Origin: Closterium sp. NIES-65
Taxonomy: Eukaryota; Streptophyta; Zygnematophyceae; Desmidiales; Closteriaceae
Length of the DNA stretch: 64,000 nt
Direction of reading: 5' to 3'
NCBI GenBank assembly: GCA_948144175.1
Contig: CANXME010002672.1
Span: 96,468-160,467, forward strand
Position 1 is the stretch's first letter; each line of letters starts with the position of its first letter. Both the position numbers and the translations under genes were made by a program. The notes beneath the pieces were generated by a model. The model made no database searches, was not told the DNA's origin, and saw nothing but the letters and a program-made list of their open reading frames with translations. Below are positions 20,911-32,000 of the stretch, piece by piece.

Positions 20911-23900
20911 ATGGCCGCCACCATCAACGCTTCGCTCGCAGCAATCTCCGCGAAAGCCGCTACTCCCTCGAGCCTGGCGTCGCCTGCCACGTGGCAAAAA
21001 CGTGTTGGTCCTTCGACGGCGTTCGTCGCACGCGGTCAGCCGCTTCCTTCGTCGCTCGCCTCTCGTCGCATTCCCGTGGCGCCTGCGACGAATGCGGGCG
21101 CGTGCGACCGCCGAGCGACGGCGCTTCGCGTCGTCGCCTCAGCCGTGAGCGACAAGCCTGCCACAGCGGCGACTCCTGGCGGCGGCGCGGGAGTTGGCAA
21201 GTCGTACAACGTCGTCGTTACGGGATCGACTAAAGGTTAGGCCCGCCGTCTGTAGCTTGGTTTGAATGGGCTCACCATTACGACAGGGGCTGCATCGCGT
21301 TTGGACTCGATAACAAGCGGCCACTAAGGAGTCAATTCTCCACCCAAATTCTCTGCCCTTCTTGTCCCCTTCTTCTCCCTCCACCATCCTCACCCGTCCC
21401 CTCCCCTCCCCTCCCTCCCCTCCCCTCCTCCTTTTCCCTCTTTCCCCCCTCCCTACATTCCACTCATCTCCTCTCCCATCCCCAAGGCATCGGCCTGGCA
21501 TTGGTGTGCGAGTTTCTGAGGGCGGGCGGCAGAGTCGTTGGGGATCGTGGTGGTGATCTCTGAATGACGTGATCCGTGTTACTCATTTGCTCCCCCTTGC
21601 CTATTTCCCCCTTCCCCCCTCCTCTCCCCCCTCTCCCATCCCCAAGGCATCGGCCTGGCATTGGTGCGCGAGCTTCTGACGGCGGGTGACAGAGTCGTGC
21701 TGGTGGTGGTGGCGGTGGTGGTGGTGCTTTTGGGTTCTTATTTGTCTTCCCACTGCCTGCTTCCCCCTCCCCCCCATTCTCCCCAACCCCATATCCTCTC
21801 TCCCCCACCTATACAAGGCATCGGCCTGGCATTGGGGCGTGAGTTCCTGAGGGCGGGAGACAGAGTCGTCGTGGTAATGGTGGTGGTTAGTTAGTTTGTC
21901 CCTGTGTTCCTATTTGCTGCCCCTTGTATTTTCGTATCCTTGCGTGTTTCCTCCACCCTTCCTCCCCATTCAAGGCATCGGCCTGGCATTGGTGCGTGAG
22001 TTCCTGAGGGCGGGAGACAGAGTCGTGGTGTGCTCACGATCAGGTGAGAGCGTTGGAGTGTGGTGTTGTGCGGTGGAGCGTGGTTGAACACAGTGTGTTT
22101 GTGATCTGGCATTGGTGCCGCGCGACTTCCTGAGGGCGGGAGACAGAGTCATGGTGTGCTCGCGATCAGGTGAGAGGAATAGAGAGTAGTGAAGTGCGGT
22201 GGCGTGTGGTGGTGTGTGGTTGAACACACAGAGTCGTCGTGTGCTCACGACAAGGTGAGAGGAGTAACGTGTGCGGTTGTGTGTGGTGGTACGTGGTTGA
22301 GAACCCAGGAACGCAATGGTGTGCTTGCGTTGCAACCTTGCCCTGCTTTCAGGACCCGTTGACTTTTGAGTTGACTCCCGTTGACTTTTGAGTTGACTGA
22401 AAAGCCAAAATGCTGATGCCCTGAAAATTCATATCGGAGGGCCTGAATTTCCGTCTTTGCCCTTTTGTCTTTGCTTGCCTTCTTTCCCTTTCTCGTCTTT
22501 GTCTTATGTGAGAGCAGGGGAGAGGGTGGATGATGTGGTTGCTCAACTGCAGAAGGAGTTTGGCAAAGAGAACGTGGTGGTGAGTGGCGGAGAGTGGTCG
22601 AGAGTGGTCTGTGCGTCCTGTATGCATGGCGTGAGTGAGAGCAGGCGAGAGGGGACTTTTGAGTACACTCCAAAGGCACTGAGCAGGCGAGAGGAGACTT
22701 TTGAGTACACTCCAAAGGCACTGAGCAGGGGAGAGGAGACTTCTGAGTACACTCCAAAGGCACTGAGCAGGGGAGAGGAGACTTCTGAGTACACTCCAAA
22801 GGCACTGAGCAGGGGAGAGGAGACTTCTGAGTACACTCCAAAGGCACTGAGCAGGGGAGAGGAGACTTCTGAGTACACTCCAAAGGCACTGAGCAGGGGA
22901 GAGGAGACTTCTGAGTACACTCCAAAGGCACTGAGCAGGGGAGAGGAGACTTCTGAGTACACTCCAAAGGCACTGAGCAGGGGAGAGGAGACTTCTGAGT
23001 ACACTCCAAAGGCACTGAGCAGGGGAGAGGAGACTTCTGAGTACACTCCAAAGGCACTGAGCAGGGGAGAGGAGACTTCTGAGTACACTCCAAAGGCACT
23101 GAGCAGGGGAGAGGAGACTTCTGAGTACACTCCAAAGGCACTGAGCAGGGGAGAGGAGACTTCTGAGTACACTCCAAAGGCACTGAGCAGGGGAGAGGAG
23201 ACTTCTGAGTACACTCCAAAGGCACTGAGCAGGGGAGAGGAGACTTCTGAGTACACTCCAAAGGCACTGAGCAGGGGAGAGGAGACTTCTGAGTACACTC
23301 CAAAGGCACTGAGCAGGGGAGAGGAGACTTCTGAGTACACTCCAAAGGCACTGAGCAGGGGAGAGGAGACTTCTGAGTACACTCCAAAGGCACTGAGCAG
23401 GGGAGAGGAGACTTCTGAGTACACTCCAAAGGCACTGAGCAGGGGAGAGGAGACTTCTGAGTACACTCCAAAGGCACTGAGCAGGGGAGAGGAGACTTCT
23501 GAGTACACTCCAAAGGCACTGAGCAGGGGAGAGGAGACTTCTGAGTACACTCCAAAGGCACTGAGCAGGGGAGAGGAGACTTCTGAGTACACTCCAAAGG
23601 CACTGAGCAGGGGAGAGGAGACTTCTGAGTACACTCCAAAGGCACTGAGCAGGGGAGAGGAGACTTCTGAGTACACTCCAAAGGCACTGAGCAGGGGAGA
23701 GGAGACTTCTGAGTACACTCCAAAGGCACTGAGCAGGCGAGAGGGGACTTCTGAGTACACTCCAAAGGCACTGAGCAGGGGAGAGGAGACTTCTGAGTAC
23801 ACTCCAAAGGCACTGAGCAGGGGAGAGGAGACTTCTGAGTACACTCCAAAGTCACTGAGCAGGGGAGAGGAGACTTCTGAGTACACTCCAAAGTCACTGA

Positions 23901-26013
23901 GCAGGGGAGAGGAGACTTCTGAGTACACTCCAAAGGCACTGAGCAGGGGAGAGGAGACTTCTGAGTACACTCCAAAGGCACTGAGCAGGGGAGAGGAGAC
24001 TTCTGAGTACACTCCAAAGGCACTGAGCAGGGGAGAGGAGACTTCTGAGTACACTCCAAAGGCACTGAGCAGGGGAGAGGAGACTTCTGAGTACACTCCA
24101 AAGGCACTGAGCAGGGGAGAGGAGACTTCTGAGTACACTCCAAAGGCACTGAGCAGGGGAGAGGAGACTTCTGAGTACACTCCAAAGGCACTGAGCAGGG
24201 GAGAGGAGACTTCTGAGTACACTCCAAAGGCACTGAGCAGGGGAGAGGAGACTTCTGAGTACACTCCAAAGGCACTGAGCAGGGGAGAGGAGACTTCTGA
24301 GTACACTCCAAAGGCACTGAGCAGGGGAGAGGAGACTTCTGAGTACACTCCAAAGGCACTGAGCAGGGGAGAGGAGACTTCTGAGTACACTCCAAAGGCA
24401 CTGAGCAGGGGAGAGGAGACTTCTGAGTACACTCCAAAGGCACTGAGCAGGGGAGACGGCGGACGATGTGGTTGCTCAACTGCAGAAGGAGTTTGGCAAA
24501 GAGAACGTGGTGGTGAGTGGTGGGGTGGGGAGTGGTGGGGAGTGGTGGAGAGTGGTGGAGAGGATTGTGTGTCAGATCATCCGGCCAGTTAATTCCCCGA
24601 TTGAATTCCTCAATTCCCTCAGCTCGCTGTAGTGCTGTGCTGTACCATCACTTCCCCCCTTCACCCCCTTATCCTACCCCACTCCTTCCCACCCCATCCC
24701 ACCCCACCCCACCCCACCACATCCTTTCTCAACCGTCAGCATCCTCCTTAACCCAAAGCACCGAATGCGATGTCTTTAGAAAGGACAACGTCAAGCTCAC
24801 TCTGCTGTCCAGTCAACTCATCAGACCCACTTGACCCTCTCCCTCTTGTTGCTTGTTCCTTTCTGTCGCATACCATCTGTGTTTCGAGGTGACTTTTGAG
24901 TCGACTCAAAAGTCATCTCTTGTAACGTGTTCCTTTCTGTGGGATGCCATCTGTGTTTCCCCTCCACCGCTGCTCATCCCGTCCGGTCCCACTCTACCCT
25001 ACCCCACCGCACGCCAACCCACACCACCTCACTCCACTCCAGGGCACCGCATGCGATGTGTCTAAGGCGGGGGGTGTGAAGGCGCTGGGTGATCTTGCTT
25101 GCTGTCAGTCCAGTTTTGAGACAACTCATACGCACTAAACCCTATCCCACCGATTCTCACCCCACTTCACCCTTTCCCACTCCAGGGCACCGCATGCGAT
25201 GTATCTAAGGCAGAGGATGTGAAGGCTCTGGCTGAATTTGCTGTCAAATCACTTGGATCCGTGGATGTGTGGGTGAGTTGACTAAGTTGACTCGTGTTGA
25301 CGCAAGTCGATCTGACTAATCTCAAATCACTTGGATCCGTGGATGTGTGGGTGAGTTGACTTGACATAAATTGCGCTGACCTGAGTTGACCTGAGTTGAC
25401 CTGGGAGCTGGCTCTCCTGTATACTCACCACGCATGTATTAGTTAGGCGCCTAAAACATCGTCTGTGTGGGAGCCTTTCCTGTCCACTCTGCACGCATGC
25501 ATTCTGTCTTACCTGCATGCGCTCATGTAACTTCTCCCTGCATGCTTGTGTGTGTGTGCGTGTGTGCACGCATGTGTTATTGATGCACCTCAAAAATCGT
25601 CTGTGTGGGAGCCTTTCCTGTCCACTCTGCACGCATGCATTCTGTCTTACCTGCATGCGCTCATGTAACTTCTCCCTGCATGCTTGTGTGTGTGTGCGTG
25701 TGTGCACGCATGTGTTATTGATGCACCTCAAAAATCGTCTGTGTGGGAGCCTTTCCTGTCCACTCTGCACGCATGCATTCTGTCTTGCCTGCATGCGCTC
25801 ATGTAACTTCTCCCTGCATGCTTCTGTGCGTGTGCGCGCGCGTGTATGTCTGTGTGTGTGCATGCGTGTGTGTGCGTGTGTGCGTGTGTGCGTGTGTGTG
25901 TGCGTGTGTGTGTGCGTGTGTGTGTGCGTGTGTGTGTGTGTGTGTGTGCGTGTGTGCGTGTGTGCGTGTGTGTGTGCGTGTGTGTGTGCGTGTGTGTGTG
26001 CGTGTGTGTGTGT

Positions 26014-26097
<84 letters not shown>

Positions 26098-29000
26098 ATG
26101 CACGCGTGTGCATGTGTGCATGGGTGGGCGCATGGCAGATCAACAATGCAGGCTCCAACGCGTATGAGTACGCTCCTTTGGTGGAGGCGGGAGATGCGGC
26201 CTTAGAGTGAGTGAGAGGAGGGATTAGAGTGACACAGGGGAACGGGAGGGGAGGTTCACGAGGCTCCAACGCGTATGAGTACGCCCCCCTGGTGGAGGCG
26301 GGAGATGCAGCCATAGAGTGAGTGAGCACAGGGAGAGTAGAGAAGAGTGGGAGTGGGCATGGGGCATGCCTGTGGTGCATCAGGCTCCAACGCATATGAG
26401 TACGCCCCCTTAGTGGAGGCGGGAGATGCTGCTTTAGAGTGAGTGAGCACAGGGAGTGTGGGATAGCCTTCAAGTGAGGGGAGATTAGGGGAGAGGGAGT
26501 GGGAGGTAGAATCATGCAGGCTCCAACGCGTAGGAGTACCCCCCCCTAGTGGAGGCAAGGGATGCCGCTTTAGAGTGAGAGAGCGCAAGCAGTGAGGGAA
26601 CGGCAAAATGCCTAACATAGTGCTTCCCCATGATTAGGGCTCCCAACGCGTACGAGTACGCTCCTTTGGTGGAGGCAGGGGATGCGGCTATCGAGTGAGT
26701 GAGCACCGGGAGTGTGGGATAGCCACAGAGGGAGGAGGGGAGGGGATGTGATGTGAGGTGCAGGCTCCAACGCGTACGAGTATGCTCCTTTGGTGGAGGC
26801 GGGAGATGCGGCCTTAGAGTGAGTGGGAGGAGGGAAGGATGGGTATTGAGAACTGATGGGATGAAATGAAGCCAAGGAGGGCAGGGCAAGTGCGTTTCAT
26901 AGGGCTGTCTTTTGAATCGACTCAAAAGTCACCAGGAGGGCAGGGGAAGTGCGGTTCATAGGGCTGTCCAATGCGTGTGAGTGCGCCCCTTTGGTAGAGA
27001 CAGGCTCATGCAGGCTCCAACGCATATGAGCGCGCTCCGTGAGTGGAGACGGGAGAGGGTGTAGAGTGAGTGGGGAAGATCAGGGAACAGCCATATAGTG
27101 AGTAAGTGCAAGAAGAGAGGTTCATTGGGCTGTCGGTCCAACCCAACGTGTGTATTCATAGGGCTGTTCAACGTGTGTGAGTACGCTCCTTTGGTGGTGG
27201 CGGGCGATGCGGCTTGAGAGTGAGTGAATCTGCAGGGAGGGATCGGGAACACAGAAATAAAGTGTTTTGAGACGTCTCAAAACATTTCTCCACTCAGATC
27301 TGCAGGGAGGGATCAGGAACACAGAAATATGATGGGAAAGAATATTAGTACTGCAGGGAGGGATCGGGAACACAGAAATATGATGGGAAAGAATATTAGT
27401 ACTGCAGGGAGGGATCGGGAACACAGAAATATGATGGGAAAGAATATTAGTACTGCAGGGAGGGATCGGGAACACAGAAAGAAAGAAAGGGGGAGAAAGA
27501 GAGAGAGAGCTTGTTTTGACACGTCTCAAAACGTTGAGTGAGCGCACACAGGCAGGGAGCAGGAGGAGCGCAGGAGAAGACTTTTGAGTCGACTCAAAAG
27601 TCACCTCGGAGCAGGAGGAGCTCAGGAGAAAGCGGGAGAGGGAACGGTAAGTGCGGTTGTTTAGGCACCAACACGTATGCTGACTCTGTTGACTCTGCTG
27701 CCTCTGCTGTCCCCGTCTTTCTCTTTTCTTCCACAGGGAGATCGTGCAAACCAACGCACTGTTGCTGTCATGCTGTGCTGCCGCCAGGCCATGCGACTCA
27801 TGAGGGAGCAGCTCAGTACCCCGCACTGCCATTCCCCTTCCCCCGTCCCCTCCGACCACCCATCCCCTAACCCTCCCCTACACAGGGAAATAGTGCGAAC
27901 CAACGTGCTGGGCGTCATGCTGTGCTGCCGCCAGGCCATGCGCCTCATGAGGGATCAACCCGGTGGGGTGGGGGGCTACTTGCAGTCTCCTGCTCATACC
28001 TTGCCCGTCCTCCTCTCTCCTCCATCCTATCCCCTCCCCCCTTTTAACAGGGAGATCGTGCGAACCAATGTGTTGGGCGTGATGCTGTGCTGCCGCCAGG
28101 CCATGCGCCTCATGCGGGACCAGCCTGGAGGGGGACACATTTTCAACATGGACGGGGCTGGGGCTGATGGGAATGCCACCCCGCGGTGAGTGCATGTGCT
28201 GCTCTGTCTGCCCTGCACTGTGAAGCAGCCCTACATCTGTATCAAGTTGACTTTTGAGTCGACTCAAAAGTCAACTCCCTGCACTGTGAAGCAGTCCTAC
28301 ATCTGTATCAAGTTGACTTTTGAGTCGACTCAAAAGTCAACTCCCTGCACTGTGAAGCAGTCCTACATCTGTATCAAGTTGACTTTTGAGTCGACTCAAA
28401 AGTCAACTCCCTGCACTGTGAAGCAGCCCTACATCTGTATCAAGTTGACTTTTGAGTCGACTCAAAAGTCAACTCCCTGCACTGTGAAGCAGCCCTACAT
28501 CTCTATCACACACACACCATGCGCCTCATGAGGGACCAACCCGGAGGGGGCCACATATTCAACATGGATGGGGCTGGGGCCGACGGCAATGCCACCCCCC
28601 GGTGAGTATATTTGTATGGGTTGCTCAGTAGTGTGAAGCAGAGTCAGTGCTGCATCTGTGTCGCGCAGGACCGTGCTCTGAATTAGCCTCATGTTTTTGA
28701 GACGTCTCAAAATGCATCTGTGTCGCACACACTCCGTGCTCTGAATTAGCCTCATGAGGGAGCAGCCCGGAGGGGATCACATTTGCTTACCACCAAGCGC
28801 AGCCTGGCGCAGTTCACCAAGTCAACTCCAAGCCCCATTGTCGGCCTTCCTGTTCCCTCTCTACGATCCCTTCCCTCTATCAGCTTTGCAGCCTACGGAG
28901 CAACCACGCACTGCGTACCGCAGTTCACCAAGTCAACTCCAAGCAGAGCTGAAGATGTACCTTCACCTATTCCTCTTCTACCTTTCCTCCTTTCGGCTTA

Positions 29001-32000
29001 CTCCCGCCACCAGCTTCGCAGCCTACGGAGCCACCAAGCGCAGCCTGGCGCAGTTCACCAAGTCACTGCAGGCAGAGACACACCCTCCCCTTGCTTACCC
29101 TGCTCCTTGTCCATCTACCCTCTGTTGCCCCTCCTCTTCTCCTCCCTACCAGCTTCGCAGCCTACGGAGCCACCAAGCGCAGCCTGGCGCAGTTCACCAA
29201 GTCACTGCAGGCGGAGCTGAAGATGCTTAAAGTCCCCAACGTCGTTGTGCACAACCTGTCGGTGAGCCTTGTGGTTGGTTGTGCACAACCTGTCGGTGAG
29301 CCTTGTGGTTGGTTGTGCACAACCTGTCGGTGAGCCTTGTGGTTGGTTGTGCACAACCTGTCGGTGAGCCTTGTGGTTGGTTGTGCACAACCTGTCGGTG
29401 AGCCTTGTGGTTGGTTGTGCACAACCTGTCGGTGAGCCTTGTGGTTGGTTGTGCACAACCTGTCGGTGAGCCTTGTGGTTGGTTGTGCACAACCTGTCGG
29501 TGAGCCTTGTGGTTGGTTGTGCACAACCTGTCGGTGAGCCTTGTGGTTGGTTGTGCACAACCTGTCGGTGAGTCCCTGTTGGTGGGATGTGTACTTGTGA
29601 CCCTATGTAGGGTGTGGGTTCTTCTTAGTTGCAGCACCGCTGCATCACTGCTCCATGGTCACTGCAAGCGGAGCTGCAACTAAGAACCCACACCACTCCA
29701 TGGACACAGTTCACCCAGCAGTCACTGCAAGCGGAGCTGAAGATGCTCAGACTCCCCAACGTGTAGAGAGGGTGTTTTTGAGACGTCTCAAAAACACCCT
29801 CTCTACACTACAGGCCACAGTTCACCCTCTCTACACTGCAGGCGGAGCTGCAGATGCTCAGACTCCCCCACGTTGTCGTGCACAACCTCTCATTCAGTCA
29901 CACACATGCACGCACACAAGCACACACACGCACACCTTCCCCCTTTCCATCCTCCTCTCCCCCTTCCCGTCCATCCCATCAGCCCGGCATGGTGACCACA
30001 GCCCTGCTCACGGCAGGCGCCAACACTCCATGCACTCATGTGCCCTGCATTCTTTCTTTCCAACCCTTCCCTCTCCTCTTCACCCCCTTCCCGTCCATCC
30101 CATCAGCCCGGCATGGTGACCACAGCCCTACTCACGGCAGGCAGGCTCCAACACTCTCACGCGCTGAGGCACAGTGCGTCCTTTTCTTTTGTCTTGAATC
30201 CCTCTCCTGCTTCCTGTCCCCCTTTCCATCATCCCATCAGCCCGGCATGGTGACCACTGACCTGCTCATGTCCCCCGCCAACACTGCAGGCACTCATGCA
30301 CCCTGCATTCTCCTCCTCGCCCCCTCCTCCCTCCCCATCCCATCAGCCCGGCATGGTGACCACTGACCTGCTCATGTCCGGCGCCCAACACTGCAGGCAC
30401 TGAAGCACCCCCGCCAACACTGTGTTCTTTCTTCCTTTTTCATTCGCTCCCTCTCCCCTTCACCCCCGTTTCTCCCCTTCACCTCATCCCATCAGCCCGG
30501 CATGGTGACCACTGACCTGCTCATGTCCGGCGCCAACACTCCTCAGGTTAGAGAGGGGGGAGAGATGAGGAGAAGGGGTCAGTCAGTGCTCTGTATCCCT
30601 GGTGCTGATTTTTTTGTCGACTCACTACACAAGGGGTCAGTGCTCCGTATCCCTTCCCTGGTGCTGGTGCCAGTACAGCTACTGCTGTTCAAGTGCTCCG
30701 TATCCCTTCCCTGGTGCTGGTGCCAGTACAGCTACTGCTGTTCAAGTGCTCCGTATCCCTTCCCTGGTGCTGGTGCCAGTACAGCTACTGCTGTTCAAGT
30801 GCTCCGTATCCCTTCCCTGGTGCTGGTGCCAGTACAGCTACTGCTGTTCAAGTGCTCCGTATCCCTTCCCTGGTGCTGGTGCCAGTACAACTACTGCTGT
30901 TCAAGTGCTCCGTATCCCTTCCCTGGTGCTGGTGCCAGTACAGCTACTGCTGTTCAAGTGCTCCGTATCCCTTCCCTGGTGCTGGTGCCAGTACAGCTAC
31001 TGCTGTTCAAGTGCTCCGTATCCCTTCCCTGGCGCTGGTGCCAGTACAGCTACTGCTGTTCAAGTGCTCCGTATCCCTTCCCTGGTGCTGGTGCCAGTAC
31101 AGCTACTGCTGTTCAAGTGCTCCGTATCCCTTCCCTGGTGCTGGTGCCAGTACAGCTACTGCTGTTCAAGTGCTCCGTATCCCTTCCCTGGTGCTGGTGC
31201 CAGTACAGCTACTGCTGTTCAAGTGCTCCGTATCCCTGGTGCTGGTGCCAGTAGTGGGTGGTATTTGCACTGCACTGGGACGGCAGTAGCTGTAGTAGTG
31301 CTGGTGACCACAGACCTGCTTATGGCAGGCCCCAACACACCGCAGTTGATGCGAGGATGGAAAGGAAGGATGGACGGTGATATGATATGCCTTTGATTAA
31401 GATGATTTGCTAAGTGTATCTCTCCAGATTGGTGTGATGATGTAGCCACTGGAAAATCATTCTCTTGTAATGTAGTTCTAGTTGTAACTCTCTGGATAAG
31501 AGTCTTGATGTCGACACGGGAAGTAATACTTTGAGGCGCCTCCAATCCAATCTCCTTGGAGATTTGCCTGCCTCCCTGTTTTCCCCCTCTTCCCAATATG
31601 AATCTGTTTGTTTATGCAGGCCAAGTTTTTCATCAATGCCCTGGCAGAGCCAGCAGAGGAGGTATGTTCGTAGGTTTAGTGCGATGCATCGAGGTGTAGT
31701 GCGGTGCAGTGCAACCCCCTTCCCATTTGCAGGCCAAGTTTTTTGTCAATGCCCTGGCAGAACCAGCAGAGGAGGTGCGTGGTTAACTGCTCAGTGCAGT
31801 GCAGTGGAGTGGAGTGCGGTGGAGTGGATTGCAGTGCTTTGCAGTACCTAAGGTTCCTTGTGCCACCATGCCACGAGTGCGAGAAGCGCCTGTTTGTAGA
31901 GCCAACCAACACCTCTTTTCCTGTTTGTAGAGCCAACCAACACCTCTTTTCCTGTTTGTAGAGCCAACCAGCACCTCTTTTCCTGTTTGTAGAGCCAACC

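Noticed and set aside
22245-24592. Long open frames on both strands (SRGEETSEYTPKAL and PLPCSVPLECTQKS repeats)
   Set aside because: Products of the 42-bp minisatellite, which is a multiple of 3; no independent coding evidence.
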